64,000 bases of DNA, taken from the NCBI GenBank assembly GCA_963717255.1, contig CAVQVT010000001.1:1-64000 (forward strand), read 5' to 3'. Shown here piece by piece: positions 1 through 9,297 of the stretch (positions are counted from its first letter, which is position 1; the number at the start of each line of letters is the position of its first letter). The stretch comes from CAIYQJ01 sp963717255. GTDB taxonomy: Bacteria > Chloroflexota > Limnocylindria > Limnocylindrales > CSP1-4. The position numbers and the translations under genes are program-made. Below the pieces are notes generated by a model that was not told the DNA's origin, ran no database searches, and worked only from the letters and a program-made list of their open reading frames with translations.

Positions 1-1363
1 GCCCGGCACGTCGCGGTACAGGCCTTTCTGCCACCTGCCGTCGAGCATGTCGCCCATCGCGCGGCACAGCAGCTCGGCGAACTCCGGGTCGAGGATGTGC
101 ATGTCCGCCGCGATGAGGTCGAGGTGGGGATTCGACGCGTCGAAGCGCTCGACGAGGACCCGCCGCATGAGCGTCGCGCGTCGGGACCAGGAGGGCATCT
201 CCGGGTCCGGCTCCCAGCACGGGCCGTCGCCGTTGCCGGCGGCCCAGCCGCGCTCGCGGGTGGCGCTGGCCTCGGGCTGATCGTAGGCGGACCACCCGCG
301 CATGGGGATGACGAAGGCGGTCGGGCCCGTCGTCGCGTTCAGCGCGTCGGCGATGTCCATCGACAGCGAGGTCATCTCGTCCATCGTGGGGGCGATGAGC
401 GTCACGCCCTCGTTGTGGCGATAGGGGAGGCCCGTGCCCCGGAAGGAGCGTCGCCGCTCCGCCCGGGTGTCGTCGAGGTACTGCTGCGGCACCTTCTCGA
501 GCGCACCGTGGGCGCACTGGTCCATCCCGCCGGGGACGACCACCTGCGGGATGCCCATGGCGCCGGCCGCGGTGAGTCGGCGCCCGTCCCAGCCCTTCGG
601 GATCCCCCCACGGGCTCCCCACGATCGCGTTCGTCAGCTCGCCGAGCGTGATGTCGAAGACCGCGGTGATGAGGCCCGATCGAATGAGGTCCTCCATCGT
701 CGCGCCCGGTCCGACGGCATGGAAGCCCGCCGTGTCCCAGCCCCGCGCTTCCATGAACTCGGTGCACCGGATGACGCACGGGGTCGTGGACCCGTACGAC
801 GTGAGGGCGCACAGCGGCTTCGACCCCGCCGGCACGTCCGGCACCCTCGCCATGGCCACGATCCCGGCGGCCGCGTTCGCGACGGCCTTCCGCGTGACCA
901 CGTTCACGCCGTGCTCGGCGGTCGGGTTGACGATGTAGATGTCCTTCGTGCCGAGCCAGACGCTGACGTCGCCGGACGCCATGTCGGTGAGCATGACCTT
1001 GGGGACGCCGAACGGCAGGGCGCGCATCACCATCGTCACAGTCGTCGTCCCCGTGGCGCCCGCCCAGGAGACGATCCCGTCGCACCGGCCTTCCGCGCGC
1101 AACTGGAGGATCCTGGCCGCGCCGGCCGGACCCACCATGTCGATCGCCGACGCGCGCGGCGCCGCGAAGACATCCTCGGCACGCATCCCGGTCGTGGCGA
1201 GCACCTCGCGCAGCGGGATGTCCGCCCAGTCCACCTCCGCGCCGAGGCTGAGGTCCATCACGATCGGCTCGCCGCCGGCCTCGGCCACGGCCCGGGCGAG
1301 GTACCGGAGCTCCGGACCCTTCGTGTTGAGCATCCCGGTGACGACGATCTTCGGCTTCGGCAA
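1..1363 (-). CDS. Tm-1-like ATP-binding domain protein (UPF0261), frame break, 3' end outside window
   Basis: The protein resembles the Tm-1-like/UPF0261 family, two-domain proteins of unclear biochemical role. The N-terminal part opens PKPKIVVTGMLNTKGPE and contains WAGATGTTT and PKVMLTDMASGDVS blocks. The C-terminal part contains VVVPGGMDQCAHG. The only good start is TTG at 1363, with GGAGG seven bases upstream (1371-1375). The reading frame changes at a run of six C (604-609 on the plus strand). Removing one base joins ..IVGSPWG to IPKGWDGRRLTAAG and restores the family sequence, so this looks like an indel error rather than a real pseudogene. The gene runs past base 1, so its C-terminus is missing. 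The family assignment is firm; the function is unknown. Confidence 0.75.
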   Translation of the reverse strand, partial: MPKPKIVVTGMLNTKGPELRYLARAVAEAGGEPIVMDLSLGAEVDWADIPLREVLATTGMRAEDVFAAPRASAIDMVGPAGAARILQLRAEGRCDGIVSWAGATGTTTVTMVMRALPFGVPKVMLTDMASGDVSVWLGTKDIYIVNPTAEHGVNVVTRKAVANAAAGIVAMARVPDVPAGSKPLCALTSYGSTTPCVIRCTEFMEARGWDTAGFHAVGPGATMEDLIRSGLITAVFDITLGELTNAIVGSPWGDPEGLGRAPTHRGRRHGHPAGGRPRRDGPVRPRCAREGAAAVPRRHPGGAATLLPGHGPPLSPQRGRDAHRPHDGRDDLAVDGHRRRAERDDGPDRLRHPHARVVRLRSARGQRHPRARLGRRQRRRPVLGAGPGDALLVPTRDAHAAGPRRALRRVESPPRPHRGGHAHPRPGVRRAAVPRDGRHARRQVAERPVPRRAG

Positions 1364-1499
1364 CGGACGACCTCCGGAGCCCCCGGTGGTGGATGGCACC
1401 ACGCGACGCGACGCCCCGACGATAGCGCCGACCGGGCCGGTCCGTGGGCCTCCCGGGCGCCGGCTGCTCGCGGGCCCCCAGCGCCGATCCGGCGTCCAC

Positions 1500-2741
1500 T
1501 CAGGACGGCGAACCGGGTGGCGCCGGGGTGGGGGGTGGCACCTCCGCCCCGCCTGGGTCGCGGACCTGAATCGGCGTTCCGGTGGGGACGACCTGGACGA
1601 AGGTCTGGCCCGGGACCAGGGCGATCGGTGCGAGCGACCCGTCCGGCCCGGGGGCGAGCAGCTCGGTCGGGGCGTCGAACGCCGCCTTCCGCCACGTCCC
1701 CTTCACGAGCTCGCCGGCGCGGAAGACGAGTGCCTGCCCCTCGCCGATGAGGCCGGCGTCGAGCCGTCCGTGTCCCGTGCCGTCGGCGGCCGGACCGAAC
1801 GGCATCGAGATCACGACGACGTTGGCGGGCCGGACCGCACCCCCGGTGGCGCCGTCCGTCGTCGGGACGCCATTCTCCGCCCGCGGATAGGCGCGGCTGT
1901 CCGGGTCGAACCGGTAGGTCACCTCGGTCCCGCCGTACGAGAAGGCCAGCCGGAACTTCTCGCCGTGCGCGGGGTCTCCGACCGGCGGGGCGAACGTGAA
2001 GACCGGCTGCGCCGACGCCGGCGAGTAGCCGCGGTCCGCCACGACGCCCGCCAGCGCCTTGCTGGATGTGTAGAGGTTGTGGGGTGCCCACCGGTCGGTC
2101 GAGCGCCAGAAGGGACCGCCCACGTACCCGAGTCCCTCGATGTTCCAGACGGTCTGCCCGTTGCCCGTCCGGTACAGCTCGCCCAGGGCTCCCGGCGACC
2201 CGCCCGCGTGGGTGTAGACCGCGCCCTGCTCGGCCGCCCAGGCGATGAAGTAGAGGCGGGCGGAGCGCACCGGGCCGATCTCCTTCGGCGCCTTCGAGGA
2301 GAAGAGGGCCATGAACCGTGGGATCCCGCCTTCCGCGGGCGCCTGCCAGACGACGTCGGCGGCGGCGAGGCCCGACTGCGGCCGCGCGTCGGCGTGGTCG
2401 TCGAGCATCACCGCGACGACAGGGCGGGCGGCCACCGCCGGGGGCACGAGGAGGCCGGTGAGCGGCGCCGGCACGGGGGGAGGGGAGGGGGTGGGCGTCG
2501 GTTCCGGGGTCGGCGTGGGGAGCGGGCTGGGCGTCGGGCTCGGCGTGGGCGCCGGTGTCGCGGTGGACGTCGGTGTCGGCGACGGGGAAGGGGACGGCGT
2601 GTCAGCCGCGGAGAGCACCGACTCGACCGCGGCCGGCGACGGGGTGGCGGGCGTCCGCGCCGGCGTCTGCCCGGGAGAACACCCGGCGACGAAGACGGCC
2701 AGCGAGGCCACGAGGCAGACCGATGCGAGGCACGACCGCAT
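1500..2741 (-). CDS. DUF3048 domain lipoprotein (YerB-like)
   Basis: This is a 413-residue secreted lipoprotein. Residues 1-21 form a signal peptide with a VAGC lipobox, which would anchor it to the outer face of the membrane. Residues about 25-90 are a Pro/Thr/Ser/Ala spacer. The rest is a DUF3048 domain, with conserved stretches PVVAVMLDDHADARPQSGL, ADVVWQAPAEGG and GPVRSARLYFI. DUF3048 proteins (Bacillus YerB type) are cell-surface proteins of unknown activity. The gene is intact and stands alone between the Tm-1-like and nitroreductase genes. Start ATG 2741 gives a complete signal peptide. Confidence 0.85.
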   Translation of the reverse strand: MRSCLASVCLVASLAVFVAGCSPGQTPARTPATPSPAAVESVLSAADTPSPSPSPTPTSTATPAPTPSPTPSPLPTPTPEPTPTPSPPPVPAPLTGLLVPPAVAARPVVAVMLDDHADARPQSGLAAADVVWQAPAEGGIPRFMALFSSKAPKEIGPVRSARLYFIAWAAEQGAVYTHAGGSPGALGELYRTGNGQTVWNIEGLGYVGGPFWRSTDRWAPHNLYTSSKALAGVVADRGYSPASAQPVFTFAPPVGDPAHGEKFRLAFSYGGTEVTYRFDPDSRAYPRAENGVPTTDGATGGAVRPANVVVISMPFGPAADGTGHGRLDAGLIGEGQALVFRAGELVKGTWRKAAFDAPTELLAPGPDGSLAPIALVPGQTFVQVVPTGTPIQVRDPGGAEVPPPTPAPPGSPS

Positions 2742-2807
2742 GGCCTACATGATGCGGGGCGCCGCGTCCGTGCGTCGCCCGGTGCCCGCGGCGGCGTGCC
2801 CCCTCGG

Positions 2808-3241
2808 CTACTCCGGTGGCTCGATGCGGAAGACCGGGTGATCGGCTGGGTCGGGGAGCTTGACGAGGTAGTCCCGGCAGCCGCACGTGATCGTGCTCGC
2901 GTACGCTCCGAGGATCGCGTCGTGTACCTGGCCGTGGAGTCGATCGCCCGGAATGGCTCGAGGTGACCCCGGAGGCGCAGCTCGCCTTCGCCGGCCGCGC
3001 GCAGGTTGCGCGCCCAGTGGGTTTCGCCGAGCGGCGAGACGAGGTACCGCGCCCCGTCCCATTCGAACGGCGGGTCCATCGGCACGGCCAGCCTTCTCCC
3101 GCTCGTGCGCCCCCTGACGTAGAGGACGGTCCTCCAGCCGACCCGGACGGCCACTGGGTTGAGCACACGCAGGACGAGCACGTTCTGGCGGATGAAGTGC
3201 GTCGGCCGGCCTTCCGGCCCGGCGATGGTCTGGGTGGACAT
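2808..3241 (-). CDS. Deazaflavin-dependent nitroreductase family protein (DUF385), frame break
   Basis: The N-terminal part (VLNPVAVRVGWRTVLYVRGR, THWARNLRAAGEGELRLRG, EPFRAI) and the C-terminal part (HDAILGAYA, LPDPADHPVFRI) match the DUF385/F420-dependent nitroreductase fold. They lie in two reading frames that switch around 2930-2955. With one base corrected the protein is about 144 residues, the usual size. Family members bind F420 or a related cofactor and reduce varied substrates; the substrate here is unknown. Start ATG 3241 has GGGAGG a few bases upstream. The gene follows the SulP transporter on the same strand. Confidence 0.7.
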
Positions 3242-3346
3242 CGCCAGCCTCCCTTCCGAGGGGCATCGTGGCGCGACCTCCGTCGGCCGCCAAGTGCCGG
3301 GGAGACCGAAGGTGGGCGGGTCGTCGAGCGGACGCCCACGCAGCGC

Positions 3347-5209
3347 TCAGTCCGACGCCGCCCGCTCGTCCCGACCGCCCGCGGCCGCCAGCTCGAGCGT
3401 GAGCCGCTCCTCGAGCGAGACCAGGACATCGACGGCCTCGGCGCTCGTCTCGGGGCGCGCCGCCCGCTCGCGGATGTACGCGAGGAGCTCCGCGAGGACG
3501 GCGACCCGGTCCTCGGCTCCCGGCGAGCGGAGGGCGAACGCCACGATCCCGTCGACCACTCGCGGGTGGATCCGGCCGGGGCCCATGCTCGCGAGCGCGC
3601 CCGCACGATCGAGGAGGTCCCTCGCGGCGGGCTGGAGGTGGCCGAGCCAGAGCTCGATCCCGTCCGCGCCAGGCGCTGGTGCAGGTCCTCGATGGCCTCG
3701 ACCACGGGGACGTCGACCTCCGGCGTGAGCACAGGTCGAGCAGGACGACGGTCGCGCGTGGCTCGACCGCGGCGGCAGCCTCGAGCACCGCGTCGCGCAC
3801 CGAGGCGACGTTGGCGAAGAAGAGCATCTCGTCCGGGCGAACGATGAGCAGCCCCGGGATCGCGGCGGCGGGCGCGTGCCCCAGGTCCACGGGCTCCAGG
3901 CTTCCCCGCGCGCGGCCCAGGAACGTCAGGCGCGCCTGGCTCGCGCGCCAGACCAGCATCCCCAGCGAGACGACGACGGCGATCCCGAGCGCCTCCAGGG
4001 TCGGCACGACGAGGACGCCGACGAGGGCGATCATCGCGAGCCAGAAGTCGACTCGCCGCAGCTGCCAGAGCTGCCGCATCTTGCCGACCTTCATCATGCC
4101 GGCGACCGCGACGACGACGATCGCGCCCAGCGTCGCCTCCGGCAGCGGCTCGAACAACGGGGTCAGGAAGAGTGCGACGAGGGCGGTGGCCGCGGCCGCC
4201 GTGACCAGCGAGGCGGGCGAGCGGGCACCGGCGCGGTCGTTCGCAGCCGACTTGGACAGGGACGAGCCGATCGGGAACCCGGTGAACAGGCCGGCGCCCG
4301 TGTTGGCGGCGCCGATCGCGATGAGCTCGCGGTTCGGGTCGACCTTCCCGCCGTGCTCGCGGGCGAACTCGTTGGCCGGCCCGATGGCCTCCGCGAAGGC
4401 GACCAGCGCGATCCCGATCGCGCCGATGAGCAGGAGCGGGATGGCTTCGAGCCCGACGCCCGGCAGCGTCGGGCCCCGGAGGCCCGCGGGGAGGTCGCCC
4501 ACCACGTGGACGCCGAGGTCCTGGAGCCCGAAGGCGACCGAAGCCGGATGGAGACCAGGAGCACGACGAGCGCGGCCGGCACGCGCGGCAGCCGACGCTC
4601 GAGCACGACCATCCCGGCGATGCCGGCGAGGCCGACGGCGAGCGTGAGCAGGTCGGTCTCCCGGACCTGGGGCACGATGTCCCGAAGGAGGGCGACCGCG
4701 CTGTCGCCCTCGGCCTCGATGCCCAGGAGCTTGGGGATCTGCTTGATGGTGATCAGCAGCGCCAGCCCGAACACGAAGCCGACGAGGACGGACTCGGAGA
4801 AGAACTGCGCGATGCGCCCGAGCTTCAGGGCGCCGGCGCCGATCGAAACGAGGCCGGCGAGGATCGCCAGCGCGGCGGTCAGGGCCGCGTACTCGGCGCT
4901 CCCGGCGGCGGCGAGGGCCGCGATCGTCGCCGCGGACATGATCGCGATCGCCGAGGAGACCGCGACGACGAGCTGGCGCGAGCTGCCGAGCACGGCGTAG
5001 GCGAGGAGCGCGATGGGCGCGGCGTAGAACGCGGTCTCCGCCGGCATGCCCGCGAGCTGCGCGTAGGCCATGCCCTCCGGCACGAGGATCGCGCAGACGG
5101 TCAGGCCGGCGACGACGTCCGGCCGGAGCCAGCTCCGCTGGTATCCGGGGACCCAGGCCAGGATCGGCCAGGAACGCCCAGCCGATCCGACCGAGGGTTC
5201 GCCCGTCAC
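3347..5209 (-). CDS. SulP-family anion permease with STAS domain, three frame breaks
   Basis: This is a SulP/SLC26-type inner-membrane anion transporter (sulfate, bicarbonate and similar substrates). The N-terminal half shows the signature PDVVAGLTVCAILVPEGMAYAQLAG and a long series of hydrophobic segments. The middle holds the FTGFPIGSSLSKSAAND signature. The C-terminal STAS domain runs from about VDLGHAPAAAIPGLLIVRP through PEVDVPVVEAIEDLHQRLA to GPGRIHPRVVDGIVAFAL. These pieces sit in different frames, with switches near 4545, 3735 and 3670. Restored, the protein is about 620 residues, a normal SulP length. Because transporter core and STAS domain both read well apart from the shifts, errors are likelier than decay. 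The DUF2252 gene begins upstream on the same strand with only a 10-base gap. Confidence 0.75.
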
Positions 5210-5219
5210 GGTGGTCCCG

Positions 5220-6674
5220 TCAGCCCTCCGCCGGCACCGAGATGCGCCCTGCCTCGATCGCGGCGACGTAGGCCGCGTGGTCGCGCGCGTTCACGTCGGC
5301 GTAGGTCTCCGCGAAGTCGGCGATCGCGCCGTCGAACGTGTCGCTCGTCCCGAGGTAGGCCGAGATCGCCACCGAGTCGCCGCTCCGGGCATGCGCCCGT
5401 GCGAGGGCCCAGCCGCAGATGCCACCGTAGAAGCCGAGGCCGGGCGGCTGGAGGATCGTCGTGTCGACCGAGCCCTTCATGTCCCACAGCTGGCGCATGT
5501 AGAAGTCGCGGCCGGCCGGACCCTTCGTCCAGCCGAGGAAGATGTCCGGCGTCGCCTGCATGAGCCGCTGGCCGACGACCACCCGCTCGGCATGGTTGGT
5601 GTGCAGGCTCGGCGCGTAGTGCGGCTCCAGCACCGAGGCCGTGGCCTCCTTCGCCTGGAGGATCAGCGGGTCGTTCTCGTCGCGCCCTTCCAGGACGAGG
5701 ATGTAGCAGCGAGTCCCGACGCTGCCGACGCCGACGACCTTGAGGGCGAAGTCGACGAAGCGGTAGCGCTCGAGGAAGTCGCGTCGACTCTCTGCAAGGG
5801 TCGCGCGATAGGCGGTGAAGATCTTCTCGAGCACCGCCGTCTGGCCCTCGATGTCGACGTGAGTGACGACGGGAGGGTCGTCCAGGATGACCCGGCGTCC
5901 GTCCACGACCCCGGTGAGCGACTCGAAGGCGCGCATGCCGTCGCGCTGGCGGGCCTTGCTGAAGATCGCCTCGAACCGCTTGCGGCGGGTGACCCCGGCC
6001 CGACCCCGGAGCAGGCCGGTCGCCTCGCCGGCCTCGCGGACGTCGGTCTCGGTGATCGACGAGTACCAGACGTCGAGAAGGCGCATCCCGGCGTACCGGC
6101 CCATCCACTGGCGATAGCCGCGGACGGCGCTCATCGTCGCCTCGCGGACTGCGGCCGGGCTGAAGCCGTTCGCGCGTCCGGCGATGACGACGCTCGTCGC
6201 CAGCCGCTTCACGTCCCATTCCCACGGCCCGGGGAGCGTCTCGTCGAAGTCGTTCGCGTCGAAGACGAGGGTCCGCTCCGGTGAGGCGAACAGCCCGAAG
6301 TTGCTGATGTGGGCGTCGCCGCTCGCCTGGACCTCGATGTCGGTCCGCGGCGTGTCGGCGAGGTCGAACGCCATGACGGCGGGCGTGCCCCGGTAGTAGG
6401 CGAACGCGGACTCGGCCATCCGCTCGTGGCGGAGGGGCACGAGGTCCGGCAGGCGGTCCTCTTCCTGCGCCGCGAGGATCGCGATCGGGTCGCGGTCCGG
6501 GCGCGGCATGAACTCGGCATGGCTGACGCGCGGGACGCGCTGGCGGGCCGCCTTGCCCGCCTCGGCGCGCTCCGACGGGTGGACCCACGGGCGCGCCGTC
6601 CACGCGTCGCCCGACGGGGGTACGACCGCCCAGGCGGCGTCGAGTGCGGCCGGAGTCGGTGACTTGCGTGCCAT
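5220..6674 (-). CDS. DUF2252 family protein
   Basis: This intact 484-residue protein belongs to DUF2252, a family with a protein-kinase/aminoglycoside-phosphotransferase-like core but unproven activity. Visible motifs are SGDAHISNFG (about residues 110-120), resembling the catalytic loop, and FDANDFDETLPGPWEWDVKR about 20 residues later, resembling the metal-binding region. The C-terminal half contains VGVGSVGTRCYILVLEG and LRQLWDMKGS-like blocks typical of the family. Start ATG 6674. It lies 10 bases upstream of the SulP gene on the same strand, so the two are probably co-transcribed. Confidence 0.8.
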   Translation of the reverse strand: MARKSPTPAALDAAWAVVPPSGDAWTARPWVHPSERAEAGKAARQRVPRVSHAEFMPRPDRDPIAILAAQEEDRLPDLVPLRHERMAESAFAYYRGTPAVMAFDLADTPRTDIEVQASGDAHISNFGLFASPERTLVFDANDFDETLPGPWEWDVKRLATSVVIAGRANGFSPAAVREATMSAVRGYRQWMGRYAGMRLLDVWYSSITETDVREAGEATGLLRGRAGVTRRKRFEAIFSKARQRDGMRAFESLTGVVDGRRVILDDPPVVTHVDIEGQTAVLEKIFTAYRATLAESRRDFLERYRFVDFALKVVGVGSVGTRCYILVLEGRDENDPLILQAKEATASVLEPHYAPSLHTNHAERVVVGQRLMQATPDIFLGWTKGPAGRDFYMRQLWDMKGSVDTTILQPPGLGFYGGICGWALARAHARSGDSVAISAYLGTSDTFDGAIADFAETYADVNARDHAAYVAAIEAGRISVPAEG

Positions 6675-6791
6675 GGCGGGGTCTCCGTTCGACGTGTCGG
6701 CGATGGACGCGGCGCCCCGTGCCGCGGTGATGGCTTCCGAACCGGGACGCCTGCGGAGAAGGCTCCTCCGTCGCCTCGAACCCCCGGGCGG

Positions 6792-7124
6792 TCAGCCGCC
6801 CGCGAGCAGCTTCGCCTTGGCCGTCGCGAACTCCTCGTCGGTGAGCACGCCGGCCGTGTGGAGATCGCCGAGCTGCTTCAGCTGCTCCATGTCGATCTGC
6901 GGGCTCGCCGGGGCAGACACCGGGGCCGGAGCGACCACGGCCGCCTGCTGCTGTGCAGCCTCGACGCCGGCCTCGTAGGCCTGCTGCTGCGACGCATCCG
7001 CGCTCGCCTGCTGGTTGGCGTACTTCTGCTGCTGGTGGTGGCTCACGGCGCCCGCGGTGCCGGCGATCACCGCCGTCGTCGCCGCCGCGCGGACCAGGGG
7101 CCTGCCGCGTCGTCGCATCATCAT
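6792..7124 (-). CDS. SHOCT domain protein with N-terminal hydrophobic segment
   Basis: This small protein (about 110 residues) has a basic N-terminus (MMMRRRGRPLVR), a hydrophobic Ala/Val/Thr segment, a Gln/Ala-rich middle, and a C-terminal SHOCT motif (LKQLGDLHTAGVLTDEEFA). SHOCT is a short oligomerisation module found at protein ends. ATG 7124 is preferred over an in-frame GTG at 7142 because the GGAGGGAG ribosome site lies directly upstream of the ATG and overlaps the GTG. It is divergent from the DUF6325 gene; the two families are often neighbours in high-GC bacteria. The 281-base spacer between them probably holds both promoters. Confidence 0.75.
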   Translation of the reverse strand: MMMRRRGRPLVRAAATTAVIAGTAGAVSHHQQQKYANQQASADASQQQAYEAGVEAAQQQAAVVAPAPVSAPASPQIDMEQLKQLGDLHTAGVLTDEEFATAKAKLLAGG

Positions 7125-7405
7125 CGGGGTGTCTCCCTCCACGCTTCATCATCGGGCCGTGCGCGAACCTCGCCCGTCCGCTGCACGGGCGCCGCGTCGG
7201 GTCCCATTGTGCGCATCTCGCCGGCCCCAGTCGACCACATCGCCGGGCCGCATGCGTCGCCCGTGACAGGTGAGACTCCTCGCGACGGGCCGCCCGTTCG
7301 TCCGTCACCACATCCGGGCGATGTGCGACGTCGCGAGGCGTGGTCGACTGAAAAGAGAGACCATGGCATGCGCGGCTTGCATCGAGCCGCTCGGAAGGAG
7401 AGACC

Positions 7406-7870
7406 GTGACCGAGAGAACGCTCGACGAGCTGGGGCCCGTCGACTACCTGATCGTCGAGTTCCCTGCAGGGCACCAGAACTTCACGGGTGAGGGAGCGGC
7501 GGAGCTCGTCCGCCTCCACGACGCCGGGATCATCCGGATCATGGACATCCTCATCCTCGCGAAGGACGCGGACGGCTCCGTGGAGGCGCAGGAGCTCTCG
7601 GACTTCGACGAGCTCGGAGAGCTCGCGCGGATCGAGACCCAGCTCGCCCAGACGCTCGCCGCCGAGGACGTCGCCCACCTCGCCGCCGCGATGGATCCGG
7701 GCAGCGTCGCCGCGGCACTCGTCTACGAGAACGTCTGGGCCGCGCCGTTCGCCTCGGCGATGCGCCGAGCGGGCGGCCAGCTCATCGCCAACGGCCGCAT
7801 CCCCATCCAGGCGCTCATCGCCGCCGTCGAGGCCGACGAGGCCGAAGCCCTCGCCGCACAGGGAGTCTGA
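7406..7870 (+). CDS. DUF6325 (DUF1269-like) family protein
   Basis: This soluble 154-residue protein begins TERTLDELGPVDYLIVEFP and has a conserved LHDAGIIRIMDILILAKDADGS block, which identifies the DUF6325/DUF1269-like family. The function is unknown; members usually sit next to SHOCT proteins, as here. The GTG start at 7406 follows GGAAGGAGAG. The C-terminal half is Ala/Glu-rich and helical, with an NVWAAPFASAMRRAGG segment. One base separates its stop from the next small gene, so the two are very likely translationally coupled. Confidence 0.8.
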   Translation: MTERTLDELGPVDYLIVEFPAGHQNFTGEGAAELVRLHDAGIIRIMDILILAKDADGSVEAQELSDFDELGELARIETQLAQTLAAEDVAHLAAAMDPGSVAAALVYENVWAAPFASAMRRAGGQLIANGRIPIQALIAAVEADEAEALAAQGV

Positions 7871-7871
7871 C

Positions 7872-8081
7872 ATGCCGCTCCATCCCGCCCGCATGGCCGC
7901 CGTCGGCGTCATCGGCGGCCCGGTCGCCAAGACCGCGGTCGTCGCAGCCGCCGTCGGCCCCGGCCCGTCGCCCGTCGCCAAGGCTGCCGTCGTCGGCGCC
8001 GCCGTCGGCCCCGGCCCGTCGCCCGTCGCCAAGGCTGCCGTCGTCGGCGCGGTCGTGACGCCGGGTCGCCGCCGCTTCTAG
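7872..8081 (+). CDS. Small hydrophobic Ala/Val repeat peptide
   Basis: This 69-residue reading frame starts one base after the DUF6325 stop. The peptide begins MPLHPARMAAVGVIGGPVAK and then carries two identical 17-residue repeats (AAVGPGPSPVAKAAVVG), ending in a basic GRRRF tail. It is hydrophobic with regular Pro/Gly breaks. I do not recognise a family. Its tight coupling to DUF6325 and the exact in-frame 51-base repeat argue that it is translated. It could be a small membrane-associated partner of the DUF6325 and SHOCT proteins. Confidence 0.55.
   Translation: MPLHPARMAAVGVIGGPVAKTAVVAAAVGPGPSPVAKAAVVGAAVGPGPSPVAKAAVVGAVVTPGRRRF
7947..8048 (+). repeat. Two in-frame 51-bp tandem repeats
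   Basis: The 51-base unit at 7947-7997 is repeated at 7998-8048. Each copy encodes 17 residues of the small peptide, so the reading frame is kept. A degenerate half copy (VAKTAVVA) precedes them. Confidence 0.85.
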
Positions 8082-8162
8082 TCCTGGTCGGCCCGCGCGG
8101 CCTCCGGCCGAAGGGCCGGTCGCGGCCTCCCGGCCGCGACCGGGAGCCACCCGCGTCAGCGA

Positions 8163-8196
8163 GAACGCCCCGGCCCACACAGGGTCCGGGGCGTTC
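8163..8196 (+). terminator. GC-rich hairpin after the DUF6325 operon
   Basis: A perfect 11-bp stem (8163-8173 with 8186-8196) closes a 12-base loop. There is no U-tract, but the position downstream of 8081 and before the next promoter fits an intrinsic or assisted terminator. Confidence 0.6.
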
Positions 8197-8272
8197 CCCC
8201 TACGCCGACGAGCCGCGCCCCTGAGCCGGGACTCGTTCCGCGCTCGCTGACCGCATGCGCTAGCGTGGCGGG

Positions 8273-9208
8273 ATGATCCCTCGACGACCCGGCCGGCCAC
8301 TCGGGGTCGGCGTCCAGCTGCCCGAGGTCGAGCGCGAGGTCCGCTGGCCGGAGCTCCGCGCGATCGCCCGCACGGCCGAGCAGGCTGGCTTCGATTCTGT
8401 CTGGTTCGGCGACCACCTCCTGTACCGGTACGCCTCCGGCGAGACGCGCGGGCCGTGGGAGGCCTGGACGACGCTCGCCGGCCTCGCCGAGGCGACCGAG
8501 CGCGTCGCGCTCGGGCCGCTCGTGGCCGCCACCGCGTTCCACGCCCCGTTCATGCTCGCGAAGCAGGCGGCCACCGTTGACGAGATCTCCGGCGGGCGGC
8601 TGGTCCTGGGGATCGGCGCCGGCTGGAACCCCGTGGAGTTCGCGGCCCTCGGTGCCCCGTTCGACCACCGCATCGGCCGCTTCGAGGAGGCGTTCACGAT
8701 CGTGCGGACGCTCCTTGCCGACGGCGCCATCGACTTCGAGGGCGAGTTCTTCACGGCCCGCGATGCCGAGCTCCTGCCGCGGCCGGCACGGCCGGGCGGC
8801 CCGCCGATCCTCATCGGCTCCACCGGCCCACGGATGCTCGCCGCGACGGTCCCGTACGTGCAGGCGTGGAACGCGTGGTACGCGGACACGGACAACGCCC
8901 CGCGCGGTGTGCCGGTCCTGCGCGACGTCGTGGACGCGGCTGCTCGCGCGGCCGGCCGTGATCCCGGCGAGATCGAGCGCACCGTCGCCGTCCTGCTCCG
9001 GATGCCGGGCGGGACGGGCCGCGTGATGGGCGACACGTCCGAGCGCCAGGCCGTGGTGCCGCTCGAGGGGACGCCGGAGCGGCTCGCGGAGGAGCTCCGA
9101 GCCTACGCCCGCGAGGGGATCGGCCACGTCCAGCTCGTCCTGGACCCGATCACCGAGGCGTCCGTCGCCGCGCTGGCACCCGCACTGGAGCTGCTCGACC
9201 GCGGGTGA
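8273..9208 (+). CDS. LLM-class (luciferase-like) flavin/F420-dependent oxidoreductase
   Basis: This 311-residue TIM-barrel protein is of the bacterial luciferase-like family. Visible marks are GVQLPEVE at the first strand, AEQAGFDSVWFGDHLL, the cofactor-side block GGRLVLGIGAGWNPVEFAALG, and RPARPGGPPILIGSTG. Members use FMNH2 or F420 to oxidise small molecules. The DUF385 protein elsewhere in this window makes an F420-using host plausible. The substrate cannot be read from sequence. Start ATG 8273; the gene is intact and is the first of a co-directional group up to 11783. Confidence 0.85.
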   Translation: MIPRRPGRPLGVGVQLPEVEREVRWPELRAIARTAEQAGFDSVWFGDHLLYRYASGETRGPWEAWTTLAGLAEATERVALGPLVAATAFHAPFMLAKQAATVDEISGGRLVLGIGAGWNPVEFAALGAPFDHRIGRFEEAFTIVRTLLADGAIDFEGEFFTARDAELLPRPARPGGPPILIGSTGPRMLAATVPYVQAWNAWYADTDNAPRGVPVLRDVVDAAARAAGRDPGEIERTVAVLLRMPGGTGRVMGDTSERQAVVPLEGTPERLAEELRAYAREGIGHVQLVLDPITEASVAALAPALELLDRG

Positions 9209-9297
9209 GGGGAGCGGGAGCGCGCCCCCCGCCCGCGCCCCGGCCTTCATTGCCGACGGCACCTGACAGCGCCCGCCACTCCGGCCATCCTCGCGCC

